Assembly: GCA_002404345.1 (NCBI GenBank)
Contig: DHJN01000249.1
Coordinates: 1 to 16,733 of the forward strand
From: Actinobacteria bacterium UBA4719
GTDB lineage: Bacteria > Actinomycetota > Actinomycetes > Actinomycetales > Dermatophilaceae
Direction of reading: 5' to 3'
Length of the DNA: 16,733 nt
Under the pieces are notes generated by a model. The model saw nothing but the letters and a program-made list of their open reading frames with translations, did not search any database and was not told the origin of the DNA. Within the stretch, counting starts at the first letter, position 1. Each line of letters starts with the position of its first letter. The position numbers were made by a program, and so were the translations under genes. This document shows, one piece after another, positions 1 through 9,729 of this stretch.

Positions 1-92
1 GCCGGATCGTCTTCGAGGGCACATCCGCCGACCTCGTCGCCGCCCGCTCCACCCTCACCGGCGAGCACCTCGCGGCCTACGTCGGCACCTGA
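1..92 (+). CDS. UvrA-like ABC ATPase, C-terminal end (partial)
   Basis: The frame starting at base 3 reads RIVFEGTSADLVAARSTLTG and then EHLAAYVGT before a TGA at 90-92. The 'F.GTP/SADLVAARSTLTGEHLA.YV' ending is typical of the C-terminus of UvrA-type excinuclease ATPases, especially the shorter UvrA-like paralogues of actinobacteria linked to DNA repair or drug resistance. Only 29 codons are present, so the ATPase motifs and zinc modules lie upstream of the window. The neighbouring DNA downstream is decayed mobile-element sequence, so this stop marks the edge of an intact core region. Paralogue identity cannot be settled from this fragment. Confidence 0.75.
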   Translation, partial: RIVFEGTSADLVAARSTLTGEHLAAYVGT

Positions 93-323
93 CCGAGGCA
101 CTCGCGGACACCGTGAGACGAGTGAGAAACATGCCCATGACCTGCGCAACCTCCCACACGGGCGCCTGAGTTCGCGACGCCCTGCTTGATGCAGCAAAGA
201 CTTGGGCTCCTTGCTGAACCGCTCGTAAGTCAGGTTGGCCCCCGGTGTAGCCACGGCAGCCGGGGGTTTGCTCGTTCGTTGGGCGCACGCTTGTCGTGCT
301 GGTCCTCCCGAGTGAGCCGGGAC
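93..323. other. Gene-free spacer, possible insertion-sequence debris
   Basis: I see no convincing gene here. The minus strand carries a short passage reading LTYERFSKEPKSLLHQAGRR, and the stretch around 119-144 (GTGAGAAACATGCCCATGACCT) resembles the kind of terminus seen on IS481-like elements. Both are weak impressions. A hairpin at 239-269 is listed separately. The spacer separates the UvrA-like gene from recombinase remnants, which fits mobile-element debris. Confidence 0.25.
239..269 (+). terminator. Candidate hairpin terminator
   Basis: Arms CCCCCGG (239-245) and CCGGGGG (260-266) form a 7-bp GC stem with a 14-nt loop, followed by TTT. It could terminate transcription from the UvrA-like gene, whose stop lies about 145 nt upstream. 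The loop is long and the T run short, so this is tentative. Confidence 0.3.
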
Positions 324-960
324 CTACTGCGCAGCAGACGGGCCGGCGTCGATGACAGCGGCGACGTACTGGGCGTATTCCGCGCCGGATGCCTTCGCGT
401 GGCGCTCGATCGTCGCGGGGGAGTACCCGAGCGCCGCGGCAATGATGGCCGCTGGTTCCAGTTTGGTGAGCTCGTGCAGTGTGCCGAGCCTCGCGGCTCG
501 TGTGCTGACGAGCCGGCTTCGTAGGCGGTCTCGCAGACTCACGGCGTGGATGTGCTGGCCGGGGGAGTAGCCGCGGAACACCCACGGACTGTTCGGATGT
601 GCGGCCGTCAGGTTGTTGCCCGGATTGGCCGCGAGGGACCGCCAGGGTGCGTCCAGCGGCTCCTTCAGCTCGATCGCGAAGTCGCCGAGTGTGATGGTCA
701 CGAGATCATCGGTCACGCTGACGTCCTCCCAGGTCAGTGCGACGACGTCCTCGATCTGCTGGCCGAAGACGAGAATGAGTATCGCGGCCGCGCGATCGCG
801 CGAACTCAGGTCGCCGCCGTCGATGACTTCGGTGAGCGCGGTCTCTTGGTCGGCAGCGCTGAGCTTCTTGCTGGTACCTCGGCGGTGCTTGGGCATGGTT
901 ACTCCGCTTGCGTGCGAGCCGATTCTTGATCGCCCAATTCAGGAAACGGTCGGCGATCAG
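324..960 (-). pseudogene. Degenerate tyrosine-recombinase-like protein, C-terminal fragment, frameshifted
   Basis: The uninterrupted part (896 down to 324, 190 codons from ATG) begins MPKHRRGTSKKLSAADQ and ends in YAQYVAAVIDAGPSAAQ. It contains FGQQIEDVVALTWEDV, a WVFRGYSPGQ segment and LHELTKLEPAAIIAAALGYS. These match the C-terminal half of the large third-type protein in actinobacterial recombinase triads (Tn554-like tyrosine recombinase sets), recalled from family knowledge. The expected preceding segment, LIADRFLNWAIKNRLARK, is present just upstream (960 to about 907) but in another frame, so a frameshift lies at about 895-906. The N-terminal several hundred residues are gone. The 190-codon frame could still be translated, but without the rest of the protein it is most likely non-functional. 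Confidence 0.75.
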
Positions 961-1171
961 CTTCGTGGTCGGCCGCGTCGAAGAGCTGCTGAAGCTCATC
1001 GAGAGTCAGGCTTCGACGCCCGGGAGGAACGTCGTTATCGGCCGTGTGTGGCGCCGTGAGTTCCACTCGAAGACGATCTGGCTCGGGACGTCATTGAAGA
1101 CCGTCTCGCAGAAAGGCGCCCAGCCGTAGAGCGGCTCGGTCAGGTAGTTGCAGAAGGCGGGAATCCTACTT
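961..1171 (-). pseudogene. Tyrosine recombinase/integrase, internal fragment, frameshifted
   Basis: One minus frame reads PAFCNYLTEPLYGWAPFCE and continues to SQIVFEWNSRRHT. A second frame then reads ADNDVPPGRRSLTLDELQQL and FDAADHEAD. Together these reproduce the interior of actinobacterial integrases of the type '...YLTEPLYGW...PSQI..EWN..RHT.DDDVPPGRR..T..ELQ.FFD..DD'. The two frames meet in a CACACAC run (GTGTGTG at 1044-1050 on the plus strand), where one extra CA would explain the shift. The catalytic half that should follow is missing, and the sequence passes at about 960 into a different recombinase gene. The N-terminus is also absent. This is a fossil left by a deletion that fused two recombinase genes. 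Confidence 0.75.
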
Positions 1172-1196
1172 GATTGTCCATCAGAACACGGTCGGA

Positions 1197-1225
1197 TAAT
1201 TAGCCGATAATCTACATTATGTCAA
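1197..1225 (-). promoter_or_regulatory. Sigma70-type promoter reading into the recombinase fossil
   Basis: On the minus strand TTGACA (1225-1220) is followed after exactly 17 nt by TAATTA (1202-1197). This is a near-consensus housekeeping promoter inside an AT-rich island that stands out in the GC-rich window. It points into the integrase fragments at 324-1171, so it is probably the element's original promoter. GATAAT also occurs twice on the plus strand (1195-1200 and 1206-1211), so a weak plus-strand -10 is possible. Confidence 0.5.
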
Positions 1226-1279
1226 GTTGTAGTATTTCGGATGCATGACCCCGCCCGCTCACATCATCCAGTACCCACA

Positions 1280-1313
1280 ATGTCGCGGACGAGAAGATGT
1301 CGCGGACGAGAAG
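1280..1313 (+). repeat. 17-nt tandem repeat, two perfect copies
   Basis: ATGTCGCGGACGAGAAG occurs at 1280-1296 and again at 1297-1313 without a mismatch. It lies in non-coding DNA upstream of the M20 gene. It is the only array in the window whose unit is not a multiple of three, consistent with no reading-frame constraint. Confidence 0.95.
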
Positions 1314-1419
1314 CCGGCCGTGCGGAGCGTGCGGACCGCGAAGCCGACCATTTCACCAGCATCATCGGCGCATCGTCGGCGGTAGCCGGGCGAACGTGCA
1401 CAGTGCGATTGTCCCATCG

Positions 1420-1482
1420 CAGCGGGCGGGCCGTGGCACGGCCGATCAGGCCGGTGTCACCGACAACGAGAGCTCAAGGCAT
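1420..1482 (-). pseudogene. N-terminal scrap of an NAD(P)-dependent epimerase with nonsense codon
   Basis: The minus strand reads ATG CCT TGA (1482-1474) and then ALVVGDTGLIGRATARPL. The GxxGxxG nucleotide-binding start (VVGDTGLIG) right after an initiator is typical of extended SDR epimerase/dehydratase proteins that begin MPRALVVGATGLIGRA. The third codon is TGA where a sense codon is expected. A GGATAGG lies upstream as a possible ribosome-binding site. After about residue 21 the homology ends, and the frame continues without recognisable sequence to a stop near 1264. The segment VHVRPATADDAPMM there faintly resembles a GNAT start. This appears to be a short dead remnant. Confidence 0.5.
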
Positions 1483-1535
1483 CGTGACAACCTATCCCCG
1501 GGACCCAGATCGGCACACACCGGAAGAGAGGCACA

Positions 1536-2816
1536 ATGGCCACCATGATCACCAGCGTGGAGGCCCGCATCCTCGATTCCATCGACGATGGTGCCCTCGT
1601 CGCGTCGTTGCAGACCCTCGTCCGCACGCCCAGTGTCACAGGTGAGGATCCCGAGCACGACCTGCAGCATGCCGCTGCGTGGGATCTCCGCGACGCCGGT
1701 CTGGACGTGGACCTGTGGCAGCTCGACCTTGAAGCCCTACGTGCCGACCCGCGCTTCCCAGGGACGGAGGTCCCTCGCACGGAGGGATACGGCGTCGTGG
1801 GCAGTACACCCGGCGAGGGCACCCCCGCACTCGTCCTCCAGGGCCACGTCGACGTCGTCCCCACCGGTGACCTGGCCAACTGGCCGGGCCGAGAAGCCTT
1901 CAGTGGGAACGTAGTCAACGGCGTCCTTTTTGGCCGCGGAGCCTGTGACATGAAGGGGGGCGTCGCCGTCAACCTCGAGGTCGCGCGCGCGATCCAGCGC
2001 TCCGGAGTGACGTTGGAGCGCCGCCTTGCGATTCACTCCGTCATCAGCGAGGAGGACGGCGGGCTCGGAGCCTTCGCCACGATGGTCCGTGGGCACGGCG
2101 GCGACGCGGCTGTCATCACCGAGCCGACCAGCGGGCGGATCGTCGTCGCGAACGCCGGGGCTCTCACTTTCGAGCTGCGGGTACCCGGCCGCGCGGCGCA
2201 CGCCAGCATGCGCCAGGACGGCGTGAGCGCGTTCGAAGCGTTCCTGCCCGTGCACGCAGCTCTGCAGGCGCTCGAAGCAGAGCGGAACGCACATCCCAGC
2301 GAGCTGTTCAGCGGTAACCCGCTGCCTTACGCGATCGCTATTGGGCGTATCCGCGCCGGCGACTGGGTGAGCAGCGTGCCCGACCTCCTCGTGGCGGAGG
2401 GCCGGCTCGGGGTCCAGCTCGGCGAGGAGCCGAGTTCTGCACGTACCGCGCTCGAACGCTCGATCGCTGACGCCTGCACGCGGGACCCATGGCTGCGCGA
2501 CCACCCCGTTGAGGTGACCTGGTCAGGAGGCCAGTTCGCGTCCGGAAGCATCGAGGCCGAGCATCCGCTCATTGCGCAGACGAGCGACGTCGTCACGGCG
2601 ATCACCGGCCGAGGGGCACCCACCCGCGCCGCTGCTCCGTATGGTAGCGACTTGCGCCTGTACGCCGGGATCGGCGGGATCCCTACCCTGCACTACGGCC
2701 CTGGGCAAGCCCGTTTCCTCCATGCCCCACTCGAGCAGGTTGCGATCGAGGAGGTTCTGCAGTCGGCACGAGCCCTCGCACTGTTGGCCGCCCGACGCTG
2801 CGGCGCCCACAGCTGA
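1536..2816 (+). CDS. M20-family metallohydrolase (ArgE/DapE/ACY1 deacylase)
   Basis: This 426-aa protein has the full signature of di-zinc M20 amidohydrolases. It has GHVDVVP (H104, D106), GRGACDMKGG with bridging D138, SEEDGG with E172/E173 as general base and ligand, ITEP with E196, and a C-terminal FLHAP with H396. The insertion domain carries RAAHAS (H222), the transition-state histidine of the dimerisation domain. Length matches the 'ArgE/DapE family deacylase' group. Such enzymes cleave N-acyl amino acids in the cytoplasm, but the exact substrate (acetylornithine, succinyl-DAP or another acyl amino acid) cannot be read from sequence. The ATG at 1536 follows AGAGAGG closely. The next ATG at 1545 is possible but worse spaced. 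It stands alone on the plus strand, with decayed DNA upstream and a convergent GNAT remnant downstream. Confidence 0.9.
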   Translation: MATMITSVEARILDSIDDGALVASLQTLVRTPSVTGEDPEHDLQHAAAWDLRDAGLDVDLWQLDLEALRADPRFPGTEVPRTEGYGVVGSTPGEGTPALVLQGHVDVVPTGDLANWPGREAFSGNVVNGVLFGRGACDMKGGVAVNLEVARAIQRSGVTLERRLAIHSVISEEDGGLGAFATMVRGHGGDAAVITEPTSGRIVVANAGALTFELRVPGRAAHASMRQDGVSAFEAFLPVHAALQALEAERNAHPSELFSGNPLPYAIAIGRIRAGDWVSSVPDLLVAEGRLGVQLGEEPSSARTALERSIADACTRDPWLRDHPVEVTWSGGQFASGSIEAEHPLIAQTSDVVTAITGRGAPTRAAAPYGSDLRLYAGIGGIPTLHYGPGQARFLHAPLEQVAIEEVLQSARALALLAARRCGAHS

Positions 2817-2847
2817 CAGATCGACGCGGCCCAGCGCAATCCCCGTT

Positions 2848-3210
2848 CTACTCCAACGGTCCGACAGGGGTCCGTTCCAACGGTCCGACAGGGGTCCGTT
2901 CGAACACGGTCTCCTCGCCGTCCTCCTCATCCCACTGAGTGCCGACCTCGATGAACCCGAGTCCGGTCACCAGGTCGCGTGATGGAAGATTCTCCGGGCT
3001 GACAGTCGCCCGGAACCGGAGAACCGCAGGGTCTCGCTGTGCCCACCGGAACATCGCGAGCACGGCCTCCCGCGCATATCCCTGTCGGCGGTACGCGGGA
3101 AAATCTTCGTAGCCGATCTCGAGCATGCCATCGTCATCGGCCGGACCATGAAAGCCGATGCGACCAACCACGATCCCGGGGTCATCTCGGCGTACCCAGG
3201 CGGTCCGAGC
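2848..3210 (-). pseudogene. GNAT (RimJ/RimL-type) acetyltransferase, 5'-truncated
   Basis: The open frame begins after a TGA at 3213-3211 and reads AWVRRDDPGIVVGRIGFHGP, then FPAYRRQGYAREAV. It contains the acetyl-CoA-binding RRQGYAREA signature (Q/RxxGxG/A motif A) and a late SPENLPSRDLVTGLGF segment typical of RimJ/RimL-like acetyltransferases. The family is about 170-180 aa. Only the C-terminal roughly 115-120 residues remain, and the first beta strands and helices are missing. A GTG at 3171 could start a 107-aa product, but it would lack the N-terminal fold. The 3' end is altered by an 8-residue duplication (see repeat 2853-2900). The break lies about 30 nt from the end of the DUF1697 gene, suggesting a deletion or insertion joint. 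Confidence 0.75.
2853..2900. repeat. 24-nt tandem repeat, two perfect copies; each copy a hairpin
   Basis: The 24-nt unit at 2853-2876 is repeated exactly at 2877-2900. On the minus strand it encodes the last residues of the GNAT remnant, duplicating RTPVGPLE. Each unit contains arms AACGGTCC and GGTCCGTT around a 6-nt loop, a stem with one mismatch. Two hairpins therefore stand side by side in the space where the M20 gene and the GNAT gene converge, and they could act as a terminator. No T run follows. Confidence 0.95.
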
Positions 3211-3240
3211 TCACCTCAGTTTTCGTCAGGTCCGGGTCCG

Positions 3241-3777
3241 TCATACGCCCCACATCTCCCCCAGCGCCGAGATGACCTTCCAGTCCCGGGTGGTCGCCAC
3301 TACTCCCCTGCGCTCGAGGCGAGCGTTGGTGAGCTTCGCCTTGTGCGACGGATGTGCCAGCCACAGGTAGACCTCACTGCGGCGAACGTGCGCCCGCTCC
3401 CCCACGACGTCCCAGCCGTTCGCCATCGCGATGAAGTCGTCATCAGGGTCCTCCTTGAGGAGGGTGACATAACGTCGGACCTCCCCTTCCAGGGGCGAGG
3501 TCAGACCCGCCCCGTATGACGTCAGCTCGCCCAGCTGCCCGGGCGTGCGCACGATGGTCCTCGCGGTGAACCCGCAGAGCTCCTCCAGCGCAGTCTCCAC
3601 GGCAAGCTCCACCCTGGCTGGCGACCGCAGGCTCGACGTGAACCGTAGGTTTCCGCTCTGGATGTGGCTCTCGATCTCACCAAAACCCTTGTGGGACAAC
3701 CCTGCTCGCAGGTCAGCCATCTTGATGAATCGGCCGCCGACGTTGATCGCACGCAGGAACGCGATGTAGGTGGCCAT
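3241..3777 (-). CDS. DUF1697 family protein
   Basis: This 178-aa protein starts MATYIAFLRAINVGGR and has the family hallmarks FLRAINVGG (residues 7-15), HIQSGNLRF (residues 38-46) and, near the C-terminus, VVATTRDWKV. The length is normal for DUF1697, a soluble family with no assigned biochemical function. Its ATG overlaps the TGA of the PhzF-like gene by one base (TGATG at 3779-3775), so translation is probably coupled and the two genes share a transcript. No catalytic residues can be proposed. Confidence 0.9.
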   Translation of the reverse strand: MATYIAFLRAINVGGRFIKMADLRAGLSHKGFGEIESHIQSGNLRFTSSLRSPARVELAVETALEELCGFTARTIVRTPGQLGELTSYGAGLTSPLEGEVRRYVTLLKEDPDDDFIAMANGWDVVGERAHVRRSEVYLWLAHPSHKAKLTNARLERRGVVATTRDWKVISALGEMWGV

Positions 3778-4673
3778 CAGAGGGTGAAGGTCCCCCGACC
3801 GACCTCACGCACGGCGCCACTGACCAGGATCGTGCCGTCCTCCCCCACAGCCAGGTCCAGGACCGAAGGACGCTGGATCGCACTCCCCTGGTGGATACGG
3901 CGTCGGATCCCCAGCTCTCCGTTCGCGAGGAACCAGCCGCCGAGGTTGGCACACGCCGATCCGGTTGCCGGATCCTCGATCACCGCGTTGTTCTGGGTGA
4001 AGAAGAAGCGGGCCTCGATGGTGTCTGGACCCGTCGGCGCCCAGAGATAGACCAGAACCTCACCGTCCGGCCTCGCGGCGAACTCGGCCAGAAGCCTTGG
4101 ATCGGCAGAGGCAGCCCTGACGTCCTGGGCTGAGCGCAGCGGCAGGATCAGCTGGACCGTGCCTTTGTCGACCCACAACGGTTCGCCCGCAACGCGATCC
4201 GCCGTCAGCCCGATCATTGCCATCAGATCAGAGCGCGGCACATCGACCGGGAGGAACGTGGGCGCGTTGGCCTGCAGGGTCCACACGTGGCCCGCAACCT
4301 GCACCGGGATGTCTCCGGCCGGCATACGCAGGAGGACCGCGTCCCCCGCGCCCGCAAGCTCACGCACGACGTATGCCGTGCCCAGTGTCGGGTGCCCGGC
4401 GAAGGGCATCTCGTAGTTGGGCGTGAAGATGCGGACGTTGGCGCTCACATCGTTGGCGCTCACATCGTTGGCGCTCACATCGTTGGCGCTCACGTCCCTG
4501 CCGCCGGGCGTGATGAAGGTTGTCTCGGAGAGGTTGAGCTGACGGGCCAGGTTCTGCATGTCCTGGTCGGACAAGGCTGTTGCGTTCTCGAAGACGCACA
4601 AAGGGTTGCCGGAGAACGGATTGTCACCATCGGTGAAGACGTTCAGGGTCCGGTAGCTGAGCTTCATGGTCAT
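3777..4673 (-). CDS. PhzF-family isomerase-like protein
   Basis: This 298-aa protein carries the PhzF/diaminopimelate-epimerase fold signatures: NVFTDGDNPFSGNPLCVF near the start, LNLSETTFI with the catalytic-type glutamate E50, FTPNYEMPFAGHPTLG (about 83-98) and EDPATGSACANLGG (233-246). PhzF homologues catalyse isomerisation of small carboxylates. Without other phenazine genes nearby, this is a housekeeping-type homologue of unknown substrate. Four copies of the pentapeptide DVSAN occupy residues 60-79, where one is expected between strand segments, so three copies look inserted. No clear Shine-Dalgarno precedes the ATG at 4673. OsmC stops 9 nt upstream, so coupling is likely. ATG at 4667 is an alternative start. 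Confidence 0.9.
   Translation of the reverse strand: MTMKLSYRTLNVFTDGDNPFSGNPLCVFENATALSDQDMQNLARQLNLSETTFITPGGRDVSANDVSANDVSANDVSANVRIFTPNYEMPFAGHPTLGTAYVVRELAGAGDAVLLRMPAGDIPVQVAGHVWTLQANAPTFLPVDVPRSDLMAMIGLTADRVAGEPLWVDKGTVQLILPLRSAQDVRAASADPRLLAEFAARPDGEVLVYLWAPTGPDTIEARFFFTQNNAVIEDPATGSACANLGGWFLANGELGIRRRIHQGSAIQRPSVLDLAVGEDGTILVSGAVREVGRGTFTL
4437..4496. repeat. 15-nt tandem repeat, four copies, inside the PhzF-like gene
   Basis: The unit GTTGGCGCTCACATC lies at 4437-4451, 4452-4466 and 4467-4481, and a fourth copy with one change (ACGTC) at 4482-4496. In the minus-strand gene each copy encodes one DVSAN pentapeptide, so the frame is preserved. The position, just after the ITPGGR segment, should be a surface loop next to the active-site glutamate strand. 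Confidence 0.97.
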
Positions 4674-4682
4674 TGGGAGAGG

Positions 4683-5108
4683 TCAGGACTCGATGCGCGT
4701 GGTGACGGGCGCGCCGAGCTCAACGGTCCGGCTGACCGTGCAGAGCCGGTCGTGCGATCGCTGCACCGCCTCAGGCAGGAGCGCCCGCGCGGCGTCTCCG
4801 CCTTCGCCCTCGGGGAACCTCAGCCGGAAGGTCACCGACAGCTCCTCCATCCGGTTGCCGCCCTCGTCGCGTACCTTGTCCCCGTCGACCTGCACCACGA
4901 AGGACTCCGGCTCGGCCCGACGGGTGGTGAAGACGTCCACGTCGACCGCTGTGCACCCGCCGATGGCGGCCAGAAGCAGCTCGACCGGTGTGAAGTCGTC
5001 GACATCCCCGGTGCCGAACTTGAGCGTGCCACCCCGACCGTTGACCGCGGTGTATCGCCCAACCGACGTGCGGGTGATGGTGACCGTGCGATGTGAGTCA
5101 GGAGGCAT
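4683..5108 (-). CDS. OsmC family protein
   Basis: This 141-aa protein has the OsmC/YhfA layout: a beta-rich N-terminus, FTPVELLLAAIGGCTAVDV with C52 at the start of the central helix, and RLCTVSRTVE with C123. Both cysteines of the family pair are present, so thiol-dependent peroxide reduction is plausible in the cytoplasm. Many YhfA-like members lack a demonstrated activity. The start ATG at 5108 has only a weak GGGTAGGGG upstream. The gene follows the GCS2-type ligase after a 106-nt gap filled largely by a 9-nt tandem repeat, and is followed by the PhzF-like gene after 9 nt. Confidence 0.9.
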   Translation of the reverse strand: MPPDSHRTVTITRTSVGRYTAVNGRGGTLKFGTGDVDDFTPVELLLAAIGGCTAVDVDVFTTRRAEPESFVVQVDGDKVRDEGGNRMEELSVTFRLRFPEGEGGDAARALLPEAVQRSHDRLCTVSRTVELGAPVTTRIES

Positions 5109-5132
5109 ACCCCTACCCTGCCAGATCGATCA

Positions 5133-5213
5133 CCACGACTGCCACGACTGCCACGACTGCCACGACTGCCACGACTGCCACGACTGCCACGACTGCCACG
5201 ACTGCCACGACGG
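5133..5213. repeat. 9-nt tandem repeat, eight perfect copies plus one variant
   Basis: CCACGACTG repeats eight times from 5133 to 5204, followed by CCACGACGG (5205-5213). On the minus strand the array begins one base after the TAG of the GCS2-type gene and ends 24 nt before the ATG of the OsmC gene. In the frame of the upstream gene it would read Ala-Val-Val repeats, so stop-codon readthrough would add a hydrophobic tail. It is a minisatellite in a leader region, where copy number could affect transcript folding or spacing. Confidence 0.98.
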
Positions 5214-5214
5214 C

Positions 5215-6696
5215 CTATGGCAACGGCCAGGTGTGCACCGGCTCGTTGGTGTGCATGGCCTTGACGTAGAGCTCGAGCATGCGCTGCAAGGCCGTGGCAC
5301 GGTCCATCCCGAAGTCCTCGAGCCGCTGCACGGCTGCGATCTGCCAGGAGGCGCCGTTGACTCGGGCAGCGCATCTGGCCTCGATCACGCCGAGATAGCG
5401 ATCCCGCACCGCAGTGGAGACCCCCAGCTGCTCCAGACCCTCGTGGGCCATCGGCAGGAGGTGGCGAAGAACCAGCTCAACGGCCGACACCTCCCTGAAG
5501 CCCGGCCAGCAGACCTGGGCGTCGATGCCACGTCGGGCGCATGTCCGGAAGTTTTGCTCCGCCGCAGCAAAGCTCATCTTCGTCCAGATCGGACGGTCCT
5601 CCTGGGCAAGTACTCGCAGCACGCCGTAGTAAAAGGCCGAGTTGGCCATGGTGTCGATGACCGAGGGGCCGGCCGGCAGAACGCGGTTCTCGACGCGAAG
5701 GTGTGGGGTGCCCTCGAAGACGTCATACACCGGACGGTTCCAGCGGTACACGGTGCCGTTGTGAAGTCTGAGCTCGGAGAGATCAGGCGCTTCACCGGCC
5801 GCGAGCGTCGCCACAGGATCCTCGTCGCTCATCTCGAGAAGCAACGCAGGGAAGTACCGGAGGTTCTCCTCGAACAGATCGAAGATCGAGGTGATCCAGC
5901 GCTTCCCGAAGAAGACCCGAGGCGGCACGCCTTGGTTCTTGAGCTCGATCGAGCGGGTGTCCGTGGCTTGGCGGAACAGCTCGATCCGCGTCTCGTGCCA
6001 GAGCTGCTTGCCAAAGAGGTACGGCGAGTTGGCACCGATCGCGAGCTGCAGGCCGGCGAGTGCCTGGGCGGCATTCCAGTGAGCGGCGAACTCGTGCGGT
6101 GCGACCTGGAGGTGCAGCTGCACCGAGGTGCAGGCGGTCTCGGGCGCGATCGAATCGGCATACATGGCAACGCATTCACCACTGGCGCCCTCGATGTCGA
6201 TGAACATGTCCTCACCGCGGGCATTGCACATCGCCTCGTTCAGGGCGGCGTAGCGAACCTTGGCGCTCAGCCACTCGGTGTGGCAGTGCTCGGGCATGAC
6301 CGTGGGCAAGATGCCGATCGCCACGATGTGCGCGCCGGTCTCGTTGGCCAGGGCATTGGCACGGTTCAGGCTCCGGCGAAGGTCGTTCTCGAGCTCGATG
6401 GCGGCATCACCACGCATCGGTCGCGGGTTGACGTTGAGCTCCATGTTGTACTGCCCGAGCTCGGTCTGGAACCCCGGGTCCGCGATGCGCTCCAGGACCT
6501 CGGCGTTGGTCATCCTCGGCTGGTAGCTCTCGTCCACGAGGTTGAGCTCCATCTCCATACCGGTGAGAGGATGCTCGAAGTCAAAGCTGCTCTGGGCCAG
6601 CATCTGCTCGAAGACATCCAGATTCTGGCGCACCTTGTCGCGGTACTGCTGCCGCTGCGCATGGGTGTATGCCGTGCCCGCAACGTCTATGCCCAT
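5215..6696 (-). CDS. Glutamate-cysteine ligase family 2 (GCS2) protein
   Basis: This 493-aa protein has the GCS2 ATP-grasp-like signatures TGMEMELNLVD (residues 45-55, with metal-binding E48/E50) and FQTELGQYNMELNVNP (76-91). Further on it has AIGANSPYLFGK and HLRVENRVLPAGPS. It should form a gamma-glutamyl or related carboxylate-amine bond with ATP. The roughly 490-aa actinobacterial subgroup is usually called glutamate-cysteine ligase, distinct from the shorter YbdK (~375 aa) and EgtA (~430 aa). As actinobacteria use mycothiol rather than glutathione, the true substrate is uncertain. The start is firm: AAGGAGGT (6709-6702) sits 5 nt before the ATG at 6696. It follows gcvP after 71 nt without an evident terminator. 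Confidence 0.85.
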   Translation of the reverse strand: MGIDVAGTAYTHAQRQQYRDKVRQNLDVFEQMLAQSSFDFEHPLTGMEMELNLVDESYQPRMTNAEVLERIADPGFQTELGQYNMELNVNPRPMRGDAAIELENDLRRSLNRANALANETGAHIVAIGILPTVMPEHCHTEWLSAKVRYAALNEAMCNARGEDMFIDIEGASGECVAMYADSIAPETACTSVQLHLQVAPHEFAAHWNAAQALAGLQLAIGANSPYLFGKQLWHETRIELFRQATDTRSIELKNQGVPPRVFFGKRWITSIFDLFEENLRYFPALLLEMSDEDPVATLAAGEAPDLSELRLHNGTVYRWNRPVYDVFEGTPHLRVENRVLPAGPSVIDTMANSAFYYGVLRVLAQEDRPIWTKMSFAAAEQNFRTCARRGIDAQVCWPGFREVSAVELVLRHLLPMAHEGLEQLGVSTAVRDRYLGVIEARCAARVNGASWQIAAVQRLEDFGMDRATALQRMLELYVKAMHTNEPVHTWPLP

Positions 6697-6767
6697 GCCG
6701 ACCTCCTTCGTCGGGCGTACTGTGAGCCAATCACACCGGCCGATGGGCTATCAGACGAATGGGTAAT

Positions 6768-9719
<2,952 letters not shown>

Positions 9720-9729
9720 CGAAGGCTCC

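Noticed and set aside
55..585. 176-codon minus-strand frame near the left end
   Set aside because: It is out of frame with the recombinase remnant and shows only arginine-rich shadow sequence. A possible IS terminus inside it is too weak to call a gene.
1241..1645. 134-codon plus-strand frame upstream of the M20 gene
   Set aside because: It has no recognisable motif and overlaps the start of the M20 gene in another frame; its opposite strand holds the epimerase scrap.
5133..5213. CRISPR-like array
   Set aside because: The units are 9 nt and directly contiguous with no spacers, so it is a minisatellite.
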